Assembly: GCA_949285075.1 (NCBI GenBank) | Contig: CASDXF010000003.1 | Span: 33,758-97,757 of the forward strand | Direction: 5' to 3' | Origin: an uncultured Bacteroides sp. | Lineage (GTDB): Bacteria; Bacteroidota; Bacteroidia; Bacteroidales; Bacteroidaceae | DNA length: 64,000 nucleotides | Part shown: positions 51,686-60,612 of the stretch, in pieces | Layout: every line of letters begins with the position of its first letter | Position numbering within the stretch: position 1 is the stretch's first letter | Notes under the pieces: generated by a model | The model's input: the letters and a program-made list of their open reading frames with translations, nothing else | Databases searched by the model: none | What the model was told of the DNA's origin: nothing | Made by a program: the position numbers and the translations under genes

Positions 51686-53977
51686 TCAGTCGCTTATCTC
51701 CCAAACGTAAGTGCCGGAGCCGACCGTTCCGGCGTAGAGGAACGGCTCGCCCTTCACCCGGGAGAGCTTTACGGGGCTTCCGTCAGCGAAGGCCTTATAC
51801 CTCCCCTCCGGAAGCGGCAGGAACACCTCCGCCTTCATGTTGGCGGGGATGGTCAGCTTCAGCGTGTACCTCCCGTCCTTGTTCGCTACGGAGACGGAGA
51901 CGGCTCCCCGTATGGTGGGGACGACGGCCTCGGCCCGCTCCAACGCTCCCGTCATGGGCTTGACGCGGATGGTCCCGAATCCCGGCGACAGCGGCTCTAC
52001 GCCCATCAGCCGGCGGGGAATGATGTTGGCGGGTACGGCTCCCCACGCGTGATTCCAGTCTTGGTTCGTCTTATACTTGTTGTCCCACGCCTCCGTCGAG
52101 ATGGTGGAGCCGGCGCGAATCATGTTGTACCAGCTACGGTCGTCCGTCTTGGTCAGCATACGCAGGGCGTAGTCGGCATCGCCCGCCTCGTACAGCGCGT
52201 CCATAAGGAACTGCGCGCCGTAGACGCTGCACGCCATTCCCCGGCCGCGGATGAAGTCGAGCACCTGCCGCTCGCTCTTCTCCGGAACCAAGCCGAAGGC
52301 CATGACGAACATATTGGCGTGGAGCGAGGCGTGGTCCGTATCGGCGGAGAGGCCGTCCCTAAAGCGTCCCTTCTCCTTGTCGAAGAAGGAACGGACGAAG
52401 AGCCGCTTGAACGCTTCCGCCTCGGCCGTGTAGAAGGCCTCGTCGTCGCCCTTGCCGAGCGCGCCCGCAATGCGCCCCATCAGCTTGAGGGCCTCGTAAT
52501 GGTAGGCGTTGGTCACCGCGTTGTAGTCCGTGAAGACGAAGCCGTCCGACTCGCCCATCACGTCCCAGAGCTTGCTCCCCTCCTTCGTGTGCGGCCAGTC
52601 CACGATGTCCCTGATGGGGCTGCCCATGCGGATAGAGGAGAGGAACTCCTTCGTCTGAAGGCCGGTGGTGGTGCTTATCAGGCCGTTCCGCTCGCGGAGC
52701 GATAGGAGGGTGCGTGGGCGAAGGCGTTCGTAGGTGGCCCTGAGCGAGCGGTCGTCGCCCGTGTACATATAGTCGTTCCACGCGATGAGAGCGGCTTGGA
52801 GTATCCATTCCGTAGGCCACGTGGGACGCTCCAGAAGGTATTCGTAGGAGCGGCGGGCCATCGTGTACTCGCGGTCCACCCCATAGTGGCACAACTGGTT
52901 AATCAGGGCGTCCGCCTCGTAGGGGATGCGCTCGCGGTCGCCGTCCACGTAGAGGCCTGCGAAGGAGGTGGCCCGTATGGAGTGCTTGCACAGCTCCCAC
53001 ACTTGGTTGAGCACCGAGTCGGACGAGTGGAAGTACGAGGCGGTCTCGTTGAAGGGGTAGTGCACCGTCTCCCTGACCACGGAGGCGGGCGGAAGCGTTC
53101 CGGCGTACCCCTCAATCTCGCAGTAGCGGAACGGGAGCACCTCCCCCACGTAGCCCGGCATCAGCACGGCGGCCCCGCCCGTGTTGCGGCCGTCCTTCTC
53201 TATCTTTATCCGGTAGGTGTGCGTGCCTTTCATCAGGGGGAGGCGGCAGCGGCGGTAGCGGATGGTGGACTGGCCCGGGTTGCGGGATACGGCCCCGTCC
53301 GCCAGACGCTCGCCCAAGTGGAGGGTCACCGTGTCGGCCCCGCTCGCTGAGGTCAGCGTCAGTACGGGTTGGGCGAAAGCGTCCTTGCCGAAGTCCACGA
53401 GCGTCGCGCCGGAAGCCGTGCGCCTCACCTCGGAGGGCAGCTCCAGTGTCTTTATCTGCGGATAGTAGGAGACGCAGTACTCCGACAGCCGGTCGGCCGT
53501 GCGGAAGGCCTTCACCTCCGACCATTGGCTCTGGCCCTCCGTATCGGTGGTCGTCCGCACTCGCCAGAAGTAGTTCTTGGCGGGCAGGAGCGGTTTTCCG
53601 CTATAGGGAACGGCTACGGAGCGGTCGCTCCGCACCTCGCCGCTGTCCCACACGTTTCCCTTCCCCTCCGCCGCGTCCTTCGGGTTGTCGGCCACGATGA
53701 GGCGGTAGGCCGTCTGCATGGTGTTGCGCTTCTCGCCGGGCACTATCCACGTGAAGGTGGGGCGCGACGAGCGTATCGCCGCGTACTGTAACTCTTCGAT
53801 GGCCTCGTCCGCCTTCCACACGGGGAGGCTTGAGGCGTATCCGTTCTGCCATGTCCGGTCGGTATGCTCCACCAAATCGGTCATCAGCCCGGAGGGGCGG
53901 TTGTCAGCCACGGCCGAGGTTGCGGCCATGAGCGTAATCAGCAGGGAGAGCCCCCGCAGCGAGCGCGTCACTTTCAT
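51686..53977 (-). CDS. GH78 family alpha-L-rhamnosidase
   Basis: The 763-residue secreted enzyme (signal peptide, cleavage near SAVAD) has N-terminal beta domains (about 30-320, with SGEVRSDRSVAVPYSG and FRYCEIEGYAG) and an (alpha/alpha)6 barrel (about 330-660). It ends in a C-terminal beta domain (PLSPGFGTIRVKP and after). GLYVDGDRERIPYEADA carries the acid-rich catalytic segment of GH78, and STISTEAWDNKYKTNQDWNHAWGAVP closes the active site. It releases terminal rhamnose from pectin or other rhamnosides. ATG 53977 starts the signal peptide. It is 8 bases downstream of the DUF2027-Smr gene. Confidence 0.9.
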   Translation of the reverse strand: MKVTRSLRGLSLLITLMAATSAVADNRPSGLMTDLVEHTDRTWQNGYASSLPVWKADEAIEELQYAAIRSSRPTFTWIVPGEKRNTMQTAYRLIVADNPKDAAEGKGNVWDSGEVRSDRSVAVPYSGKPLLPAKNYFWRVRTTTDTEGQSQWSEVKAFRTADRLSEYCVSYYPQIKTLELPSEVRRTASGATLVDFGKDAFAQPVLTLTSASGADTVTLHLGERLADGAVSRNPGQSTIRYRRCRLPLMKGTHTYRIKIEKDGRNTGGAAVLMPGYVGEVLPFRYCEIEGYAGTLPPASVVRETVHYPFNETASYFHSSDSVLNQVWELCKHSIRATSFAGLYVDGDRERIPYEADALINQLCHYGVDREYTMARRSYEYLLERPTWPTEWILQAALIAWNDYMYTGDDRSLRATYERLRPRTLLSLRERNGLISTTTGLQTKEFLSSIRMGSPIRDIVDWPHTKEGSKLWDVMGESDGFVFTDYNAVTNAYHYEALKLMGRIAGALGKGDDEAFYTAEAEAFKRLFVRSFFDKEKGRFRDGLSADTDHASLHANMFVMAFGLVPEKSERQVLDFIRGRGMACSVYGAQFLMDALYEAGDADYALRMLTKTDDRSWYNMIRAGSTISTEAWDNKYKTNQDWNHAWGAVPANIIPRRLMGVEPLSPGFGTIRVKPMTGALERAEAVVPTIRGAVSVSVANKDGRYTLKLTIPANMKAEVFLPLPEGRYKAFADGSPVKLSRVKGEPFLYAGTVGSGTYVWEISD

Positions 53978-53985
53978 AGGCGGGG

Positions 53986-55038
53986 TTACTTGATGGTGAC
54001 TAGCGTGGCCCCGAAGCCATACTCTTGAAAGGACGCGTCCTGATAGCGGCACTTGTTATACCGTTTCTTCAGCTCGTCGATGACGGCCTTGCGCAGCACG
54101 CCGTCGCCCTTGCCGTGTATGAAGACTATCTTCTGCTCGCGCTTCTCCTTGTAGGCCTCCATCACTTCGCGGAACTTGTCGAGCTGATAGTTCAGCATCT
54201 CGGCGTTGCCCATGCCGGTGGTGTCATCAAGCAATGCGTCAATATGGAGGTCTACCTCGATGATGCCGTTCTTTCCCTCGCGGCGCTTCTCTTGCCGTGC
54301 GGAGGGCTTGGGTGCGTCCGCCGCTTTCTTGCGCAGCAGAGCCTCTTGCAGCTCCTCGGCCGAGACGTAGACCTGCTTGGCGGGAACATCGTCGCGCACG
54401 ATGTCGTAGATGAGGGCGGGCTGCTCGAAGAAGTCCGAAGGGGTGAAGGTGTGTAGCTTGTAGAACTTCACCGTATCGATGCGCAGCTCCACGCTGATGG
54501 CCGGCTTGATGGCCGCCGGCTTTCTATCCTTGAAGGCGATGAGCTGCACGGCGACCCGCTCCATGCCGTTCAGCTCCTCTTTGGTGAATTCCTCCATGAG
54601 GAGCTTGGTGTTGGGGTCTATCAACCCGTGCGAGCGCACCCGCCACGCCTTGCCCTCGGCGCACTGGTAGGTGTAGTAGAGGTAATAGTTGCTGTCGTTC
54701 ACCAAGTACGCCTCGAAGGGGGTCGTGCTCACCTCTTTGATGTTCTCGGGCGCGTAGGCGAGGTAGACGTTGAGCACGTCGCCTCCCCTCGTCTCGGGCT
54801 GCCGCTGCACGGCGGGCATCTCCGGTTTCTGTGGCTTGGCTTCCTCCGGCTTCGGCTGCGGGGCCTTCGGCTTCCGGCTCATGTCCTGCCCCTCGTCCAC
54901 CACGACGCACTCCCGCACGGGCATGGGGATGTCGAACCCGTCAGCGTCGCGCACCAACACCGTATCCTTGTCTTTAAATCCGGTAACTATTCCGCCTCCC
55001 ACTTCGCTGAGGAAGCGCACTGTATCTCCTATCTTCAT
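53986..55038 (-). CDS. DUF2027 protein with C-terminal Smr domain
   Basis: The 350-residue cytoplasmic protein has an N-terminal beta domain ([20 protein letters not shown]), a Pro/Glu/Lys-rich linker (about 55-85) and a DUF2027 domain (about 90-230). The C-terminal Smr domain (about 262-350) carries [29 protein letters not shown] and a final FGATLVTIK. Smr domains of the MutS2 type nick or bind DNA and RNA, but this Bacteroidetes combination has no settled function. Its own promoter-like element lies 33 bases upstream. Confidence 0.88.
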   Translation of the reverse strand: MKIGDTVRFLSEVGGGIVTGFKDKDTVLVRDADGFDIPMPVRECVVVDEGQDMSRKPKAPQPKPEEAKPQKPEMPAVQRQPETRGGDVLNVYLAYAPENIKEVSTTPFEAYLVNDSNYYLYYTYQCAEGKAWRVRSHGLIDPNTKLLMEEFTKEELNGMERVAVQLIAFKDRKPAAIKPAISVELRIDTVKFYKLHTFTPSDFFEQPALIYDIVRDDVPAKQVYVSAEELQEALLRKKAADAPKPSARQEKRREGKNGIIEVDLHIDALLDDTTGMGNAEMLNYQLDKFREVMEAYKEKREQKIVFIHGKGDGVLRKAVIDELKKRYNKCRYQDASFQEYGFGATLVTIK

Positions 55039-55070
55039 ATCTTATTCTCCTATAATGATTAAACCGGAAA

Positions 55071-55078
55071 CAAAGATA
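55071..55078 (-). promoter_or_regulatory. -7 element TATCTTTG of the DUF2027-Smr gene
   Basis: Perfect TAnnTTTG on the minus strand, 32 bases upstream of the start codon at 55038. Confidence 0.6.
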
Positions 55079-55131
55079 GGGCATTTCTCCGACTCCCCGC
55101 ACCGCTCGACCGCTTTTTGCCTAACTTTGCC

Positions 55132-55476
55132 CGCGATTTTGTCTCTGCTGGGGCGAAACGGGCGGTAAGGCAAAGTGAAGAATCCTCTTCGAAAGCACTC
55201 CGGCAAGCCACAATGACGGTTGCTTTTAGCCTACTAGATACCTCAAATCCCTTACCTTGATAAGTGGCTAACTGCCGTTAGCCACCAAACAAAAACGTGA
55301 GAAGGACATAGAAAAAGGGCTAGCTCCTCCTTGAAAGGCGCAGATTAACGTTTGAGGATTCCCTAGTCAGGGTTATCAAGACGGCGGAGGAAGCGTGATT
55401 TTTTCTTCCCCTCCCCGTAAGAAACGGGCCATCCCGTGCGACTAACCCCATCGGAAAAACGAAAGGAACAAGTGAC
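55132..55476. other. Gap before the second ECF sigma gene
   Basis: No gene is visible. A TAACTTTG element at 55132-55139 faces rightward but is about 340 bases from the sigma start, so its use would imply a long leader. The rest shows no repeat or clear hairpin. Confidence 0.35.
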
Positions 55477-55971
55477 ATGGAAGAAGAGTTTATCGAACGG
55501 ATAAGAGCGCACGAGGGCATCCTGCGGAATATATGCGACATCTACTTCTACCGCCATCCCTACCGGGAGGACTGCTATCAGGAGATGCTCATCAGGCTAT
55601 GGAGGGCCTACCCGGCCTTTAAGGGGCAGTGCGCCTTCGCCACATGGATGTATCGGGTGGCCTTGAACACGGCCATCGACCTCGTGAGGCGGGAGTCCGT
55701 GCGGCCCCTCCATAGGGAGCTGACCGCCGCGGAGTACGCCCTGCGCGACGCTTCCGGCGGGAACGCCGAGGCCGAGTTACGGAAAGAGCGGCTCTACCGG
55801 GCTATCGACACCCTGACGGAGGTAGATAAGGCCATCATCCTGCTCTACCTCGAAGAGAACGACTACAAGCAGATTGCCGAGGTGGTGGGCCTATCGGTCA
55901 ACCACGTGGGAGTCAAGATTAACCGAATCAAGAAACAACTAATCAAACTACTGAAAGATGGAGACGAATGA
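55477..55971 (+). CDS. ECF-type RNA polymerase sigma factor
   Basis: The 164-residue protein has region 2 (ICDIYFYRHPYREDCYQEMLIRLW, FATWMYRVALNTAIDLV) and region 4 (LTEVDKAIILLYLEENDYKQIAEVV, SVNHVGVKINRIKKQL). It is complete, and the next gene overlaps its end by 14 bases, so the two are translationally coupled. The coupled partner is a membrane protein and may control it. Target promoters are not evident in the window. Confidence 0.94.
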   Translation: MEEEFIERIRAHEGILRNICDIYFYRHPYREDCYQEMLIRLWRAYPAFKGQCAFATWMYRVALNTAIDLVRRESVRPLHRELTAAEYALRDASGGNAEAELRKERLYRAIDTLTEVDKAIILLYLEENDYKQIAEVVGLSVNHVGVKINRIKKQLIKLLKDGDE

Positions 55972-56569
55972 ACTGACCAGATTATGGAAGGCGGTGGGCG
56001 AGGATACGGCCCGGGAGGTGAAGACCCGACCCGCCGACATCGCAAGCATGATAGGCAAGCGGCGGAGCGCCCTCATGGAGCGGGCCGACCGGAGGCTAAG
56101 GCTATGGACGTGGATATTCGGGGGGCTCGCTCTGTGGAACGCGTTCGGCGTCGCGGTGGAGCTGCTGATGGGGGAGGCGCACTCCTTCACGCAATGGTGC
56201 GGGCTGCTCGCCGCGCTCGTCCTGCTTCGCTCCGTAGTCATCCGGAGGCGGTCGCTCGTCGCTCCTCGCCCGGATGTCACCCTCAAGGAGGCCACCCTCC
56301 TGCTGCGCAGGCGGCTGAGGCGCGAGCTGCTCGTCGAGTTCCTGACGCTACTCTTCCTCTGCGGCTCGGCGGCGGCTTACATGGCCTTCACCACCTTCGG
56401 CTCCCCCGCCTTCCGTGCCGAGGGGACGGGGTTCAAGGCGTTCGCCGTCGCCGCGGTCGTCTGCTTGGCCGCCGTGCCGTGGATAGTGCGCCTCGTGCAG
56501 CGGTGGCGGTACGAATCGCTGCTCAAGGCGCTCGACAAAGAGGCGCGGCTGTTGGAGGAAAGCGAATAA
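55958..56569 (+). CDS. Membrane protein coupled to the ECF sigma factor
   Basis: The 203-residue protein has a charged N-terminal segment (about 1-45) and four predicted membrane helices in two pairs (about 48-65, 76-92, then near 130-148 and 160-180), each followed by Arg-rich loops (RRRSLVAPRP, RRRLRRELL). I do not recognise the family by eye. The 14-base overlap with the sigma gene and topology suggest an anti-sigma role, but it lacks the single-helix plan of most anti-sigma factors. Confidence 0.7.
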   Translation: METNELTRLWKAVGEDTAREVKTRPADIASMIGKRRSALMERADRRLRLWTWIFGGLALWNAFGVAVELLMGEAHSFTQWCGLLAALVLLRSVVIRRRSLVAPRPDVTLKEATLLLRRRLRRELLVEFLTLLFLCGSAAAYMAFTTFGSPAFRAEGTGFKAFAVAAVVCLAAVPWIVRLVQRWRYESLLKALDKEARLLEESE

Positions 56570-56574
56570 ATCCA

Positions 56575-56582
56575 TACTTTTG
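56575..56582 (+). promoter_or_regulatory. -7 element TACTTTTG of aroA
   Basis: Perfect TAnnTTTG, 36 bases before the aroA start at 56619; it would fall inside the gene if an earlier in-frame start were used. Confidence 0.6.
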
Positions 56583-56618
56583 CCACCCGATACATTTATA
56601 TATATAGACAGACCCTAC

Positions 56619-57851
56619 ATGACACGTTACAGAATCACTCCCCCCACGAGCGTCGCCGCCACCGTTCAGCTACCGGCGTCGAAGAGCATCAGCAATCGGG
56701 CCCTCATCATCAACGCCCTCGGCAGGGGCGCCTTCCCGCCCGCCAACCTGTCCGACTGCGACGATACCCGCGTCATGGTCCGCGCCCTGAACAGCGGGGA
56801 CGAGACCATAGACATCATGGCGGCGGGAACGGCGATGCGCTTCCTGACCGCCTACCTGAGCGTCACCCCCGGCGAGCGGGTCATCACCGGAACCGAGCGC
56901 ATGAGGCAACGGCCCATCAGCGTACTGGTGGACGCGCTCCGCTCGCTCGGGGCCGACATCGGCTACGTGGAGCGCGAGGGCTTCCCCCCGCTGCGCGTCA
57001 GGGGAGGGCGGCTGCGGGGCGGGCAGGTTTCCCTAAGCGGAAGCGTCAGCTCGCAGTACATCTCCGCCCTGCTGATGATAGGCCCCGCCTTGCCCGAGGG
57101 CCTGACGCTCCACCTGACGGGCGATATCATCTCCCGTCCCTACATCGACCTCACCCTGCGGCTGATGAACGATTTCGGGGCCTCGGCCCGATGGCTCGCC
57201 GCCGACCGCGTGGCGGTGGAACCGAGGCCCTACCGCTGCGTCCCCTTCATCGTGGAGAGTGACTGGAGCGCGGCCTCCTACTGGTATCAGATAGCGGCCC
57301 TCTCCGCCGACCCCGACATCGAGCTGAAGGGGCTGTTCCGCCACAGTTATCAGGGCGACAGCCGCGGGGCGCGGCTGTTCGCCCGGTTGGGAGTCGCTAC
57401 GGAGTACACCGACGGCGGCGTGCGACTGCGGCGCAGCGGCCCGCTTCCCGAGAGGATAGAGGAGTGCTTGGTCGACATACCCGACTTGGCGCAGACCTTC
57501 GTCGTTACCTGCGCCCTGCTCGGCGTTCACTTCCGCTTCACCGGACTGCAAACCCTAAAGATTAAGGAGACCGACCGCATAGCCGCGCTGAAGGCGGAGC
57601 TACGGAAACTGGGCTACCTCGTCGAGGAGGAGGGCGGCGACACGCTGCGGTGGGACGGAGCGACGACCGAGCCGGAGGCCGACCCCGTGATACGTACCTA
57701 CGAGGACCACCGCATGGCGATGTCGTTCGCCCCCGCTGCATTCCGCCATCCCGGACTGACGATAGCCGAGCCTCAGGTGGTCTCCAAGTCATACCCCCAC
57801 TATTGGCGTGACCTCCGCGCCGCCGGGTTCGTAATCGCCGAGGCGGAGTGA
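56619..57851 (+). CDS. aroA: 3-phosphoshikimate 1-carboxyvinyltransferase (EPSP synthase)
   Basis: The 410-residue shikimate-pathway enzyme joins shikimate 3-phosphate and phosphoenolpyruvate. It shows QLPASKSISNRALIINALG, DIMAAGTAMRFLTAYL, SSQYISALLMIGPAL, KETDRIAALKAEL and YEDHRMAMSFAPA, the standard binding and catalytic motifs. Length is slightly below the E. coli enzyme. ATG 56619 is preferred because the sequence begins TRYRITPPTSV like other Bacteroidales AroA and because the promoter lies just before. It converges with the S41-like gene over a shared terminator. Confidence 0.96.
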   Translation: MTRYRITPPTSVAATVQLPASKSISNRALIINALGRGAFPPANLSDCDDTRVMVRALNSGDETIDIMAAGTAMRFLTAYLSVTPGERVITGTERMRQRPISVLVDALRSLGADIGYVEREGFPPLRVRGGRLRGGQVSLSGSVSSQYISALLMIGPALPEGLTLHLTGDIISRPYIDLTLRLMNDFGASARWLAADRVAVEPRPYRCVPFIVESDWSAASYWYQIAALSADPDIELKGLFRHSYQGDSRGARLFARLGVATEYTDGGVRLRRSGPLPERIEECLVDIPDLAQTFVVTCALLGVHFRFTGLQTLKIKETDRIAALKAELRKLGYLVEEEGGDTLRWDGATTEPEADPVIRTYEDHRMAMSFAPAAFRHPGLTIAEPQVVSKSYPHYWRDLRAAGFVIAEAE

Positions 57852-57881
57852 CACGCTCCTCCCCGCCCCATAGGATATGAG

Positions 57882-57922
57882 AAGCTCCCTCCCCCGACGC
57901 TCGTCGCCGGAGGAGGGAGCTT
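57882..57922. terminator. Bidirectional terminator between aroA and the S41-like gene
   Basis: AAGCTCCCTCC pairs perfectly with GGAGGGAGCTT (11 bp) and an inner CGACG/CGTCG pair adds to the stem. It lies centrally between the two convergent stop codons. T runs are short on both sides. Confidence 0.65.
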
Positions 57923-57945
57923 ATGGTCTCCGCACTGCGGTTCCG

Positions 57946-60165
57946 CTATTCTCCCCTGAAGTATTCAAAGGCCTTGTCGAGCCACACGTCACGGCCCTTC
58001 TCCACGTCTTCCACGGTCTGCGTCACGGGGATGTCGATATGGACACCCCTCCGCTGTCCCAGTCCCCACTGCGGATAGAAGGCTCCCGCCATCGTGTAAC
58101 TCAGGCGGACTCCCCTCGGGAGATACAAGTATCCGAGGTGGCCTATCGCGCCCGCCGTCTGCGTGCCGATTATCACGGCGTTGGGAGCTTTCCGGTAGGC
58201 TATGGCCTGTATCTCGCCAATGTTCTGGGTGCGCTCGTCTACCAATATCGCCACCTTTCCCTTGAAGGCTTCGGGGTCTTCCCTGCCGACCTTGCCCACG
58301 ATGTCGAGGAAGAAGTTGCCGGGGAAAGTCTTGGAGTTCATGGAGTACCACATGAATTCCTCCGGCTCAGGGCAGATATACCCGCCTATGATGTTCTGCG
58401 CATAAGACTTGGGGTAGTCACGCAGGTCGATGATGATGGCGTTATATCTGTTCGGGTGCTCCTTCATGAATTCGACGCTCTCCCTCAAATTGGCGGCCGT
58501 GGCCTCGCTCAGGTCGAAGTAGCGGCTCTTCACGCCGCTTCGGTAGCGGTCAGACTCCCGTCCCTCTGCCCATCTTCTCGTATAGGTCTGGGTAGGCACG
58601 AGCATGGTCTTCTCCCTGCCTTTATAAGTCACGGTGACCTCCTCCTTCTTTTCCGGGGTCAGGAACATCCGTTGGGCTACCCCGCGCTTCATACCGGCTT
58701 CGTTCGAGGCGGATATGAGGGGCCGAAGCTCTGCGGACAGCTTGTCTACGGTCTTCCCGTTAACGGCCTTTATCACCGAGCCGCGGTCTATCTCGGCCAA
58801 GCGGGTAGAGGCTACGGCGTAGTCTCCCTTGTCCGTCACGGTCAGCGTGAGCGGCAGTCCCCGGGGCTTCTCCTCCTTCGCCTCGTCCTTGCCGAAGCTG
58901 ACGCGCACGTTGGAGTCGTTCATCTCCGCCGCCAGTCTCTCTATGGAGCGGTTGAGCGCCTCCTCCGAGGCGGCGTCCAGAAACTCCGGCAGGTACCGGC
59001 GCAGCAAGCCGCTCCAGTCGTTGTCGGTCTGCGTAGTGTAGGGGTAGCAGTAGGCTATGGCGTTCCACATACGGTAGAGCGTGAGGATGCGGTAGCCTTG
59101 ATCGTCCCACCCTATCTCCTTGTAGGGCTTCTCGCGGGTGAACTCGACCTCTTCCTTTCCGCCGAGGGGTACTAAGTAGTAGTTGAATACGGGATTACGC
59201 TTGGCGTCCCTTATCCTAAGGAGCTTGCGGGAGAGTTCCTTGCCGAGCAGCTCCTCGTCGCCGAGCCACTGTAGCGGGGCGAAGCGGTGGAACTGGGCCG
59301 AGTCCGCTACGGTGTAGTCCACCTGTCCCTCTATTTCGCCGTACTTGTCGACCCATCGCTTCAGCAGCTTGTTCCGCTCTTCCTTGTCCGAGGCTTCCGC
59401 TATCTGCGGCAGCACGCGGAACAGCTCGAAGTCCCAGTTGTAGTTACCTTCGGTCACGCGGGGATGATAGTATTTGAGGAATCCCCACACCTTGCCGAGC
59501 AGCTCCAGATTGTCTAAGGTCTGCTCGTCGGCCTCCTTAAGGCGTACGCGGGAGTTCTTCGTGAACTCCACGTCCTTGTCCGCCTTCCGGGTGGGGTTGA
59601 CCAATATGTCGAGTGAATGCCCGTCGATAGAGACGTCGCAGTCGCTGACCCATAGCTTCATGTCGCCCGAGGCTACGATGCGGAAGTAGAAGTGCTCCGT
59701 GCGGGGCAGGGGCATCTCTACGGAGAACTCCGTCCAGTCCGCCGAGCCTTCGCACTCGCGGCGCACTCTCTCCTGCTCATTGGTCGACTGGTAGGTGTCG
59801 AGCGCGATGAGGAAGTCTACCGTGCCCTTCTTCGGGGCCTCGTACTTGTACTTCCCGCTGAAGGTGACCTTGTCGCCTACGATGTCTCGGTTGTAAAGAT
59901 GGAAGAAGGTGAGCACCATCCCGGTGTCTCCGGGCTGAATCAATACGCTGGCCTGATTGTCACAGCGGGTAAGGGTGTCGACCCGGGTGAGCCGTCCGTC
60001 GCTGAACCATCCCATAGGGGACATGGCCAGATAATTACCGGGATAGGGGTAGACGCGCGCGCTGTCGAACGAAAGGAATCCCCTTTCCACTCGCTCCGCC
60101 TTCTTAGTACACGCCGTGAACGCGAGTACGCAGAGCAATGCCAGATAAAAGATTTTGCTTTTCAT
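57946..60165 (-). CDS. S41 peptidase-like lipoprotein lacking the expected catalytic serine
   Basis: The 739-residue lipoprotein (lipobox FTAC near residue 17) has a beta-rich N-terminal part (about 30-205), a helical linker domain (about 215-400) and a PDZ-like part around 430-500 (VIKAVNGKTVDKLSAEL). The C-terminal S41 tail-protease fold (about 540-735) carries IDLRDYP, AILVDERTQNIGEIQA and GTQTAGAIGHLGYLYLPRG. In active relatives the Ser of the TQS motif is the nucleophile; here the position (residue 648) is Asn, encoded AAC. It could be a non-proteolytic binding or scaffold protein. ATG 60165 starts the lipoprotein signal. Confidence 0.85.
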   Translation of the reverse strand: MKSKIFYLALLCVLAFTACTKKAERVERGFLSFDSARVYPYPGNYLAMSPMGWFSDGRLTRVDTLTRCDNQASVLIQPGDTGMVLTFFHLYNRDIVGDKVTFSGKYKYEAPKKGTVDFLIALDTYQSTNEQERVRRECEGSADWTEFSVEMPLPRTEHFYFRIVASGDMKLWVSDCDVSIDGHSLDILVNPTRKADKDVEFTKNSRVRLKEADEQTLDNLELLGKVWGFLKYYHPRVTEGNYNWDFELFRVLPQIAEASDKEERNKLLKRWVDKYGEIEGQVDYTVADSAQFHRFAPLQWLGDEELLGKELSRKLLRIRDAKRNPVFNYYLVPLGGKEEVEFTREKPYKEIGWDDQGYRILTLYRMWNAIAYCYPYTTQTDNDWSGLLRRYLPEFLDAASEEALNRSIERLAAEMNDSNVRVSFGKDEAKEEKPRGLPLTLTVTDKGDYAVASTRLAEIDRGSVIKAVNGKTVDKLSAELRPLISASNEAGMKRGVAQRMFLTPEKKEEVTVTYKGREKTMLVPTQTYTRRWAEGRESDRYRSGVKSRYFDLSEATAANLRESVEFMKEHPNRYNAIIIDLRDYPKSYAQNIIGGYICPEPEEFMWYSMNSKTFPGNFFLDIVGKVGREDPEAFKGKVAILVDERTQNIGEIQAIAYRKAPNAVIIGTQTAGAIGHLGYLYLPRGVRLSYTMAGAFYPQWGLGQRRGVHIDIPVTQTVEDVEKGRDVWLDKAFEYFRGE

Positions 60166-60256
60166 GCTGTAAGTATAGTTATTGTTAATAAACGGTGCGC
60201 AATTTAAGTAATCTTTACCATGTATCAAAGGAATAAGGAAATAATATTAAAATATT

Positions 60257-60482
60257 TAAGCCCCAATCGTCATTAGAGAATTTCGTGTTCCAAATGTAAG
60301 GACGTTTAAGCTTGCTCAGGGCTCTTTTGACGGGATGTTTTTCGCTTCCGCGATGAGGGGCATTCACATTAAGCTTTCTCCACTTGTCAGCTCGCCCTGC
60401 GGCTCGCGAGAGATAGCCCTACGGCTCGCGAGAAATAGGGCAGCGGCTCATGAGAAATAGGGCGATGGCTCACGAGTCGTAA
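60257..60482 (+). repeat. Dispersed 22-bp-unit intergenic repeat, copy H
   Basis: It has the best left end of the family: TAAGCCCC then AATCGTCATTAGAGAATT (60257-60282), then CCAAATGTAAGGACGTTTAA, GATGTTTTTCGCTTCCGCG, CATTCACATTAAG and TTGTCAG. Three 22-bp units follow plus a diverged fourth (GGGCGATGGCTCACGAGTCG). The right arm is missing, so the copy is truncated there. It lies between the S41-like gene start and recG. Confidence 0.85.
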
Positions 60483-60612
60483 AGTTACGCTACGGACGGC
60501 CTCCGCCTTTTTCGTGTTTTGGGAGGATTCTCACCCGTTTTCGCTTCTAACTCATTGGGTTTTCTGAACAGGATAAAAGAGTTTTTAGTGCGGACCACTC
60601 TGATAGGACGCG

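Noticed and set aside
52049-52705. A 218-codon plus-strand frame opposite the rhamnosidase gene
   Set aside because: It is antisense to the well-supported GH78 barrel and has no independent features.
57877-59175. A 432-codon plus-strand frame
   Set aside because: It is antisense to the S41-like gene, whose protein shows signal peptide and domain motifs; the plus-strand translation has none and results from GC-rich codon structure.
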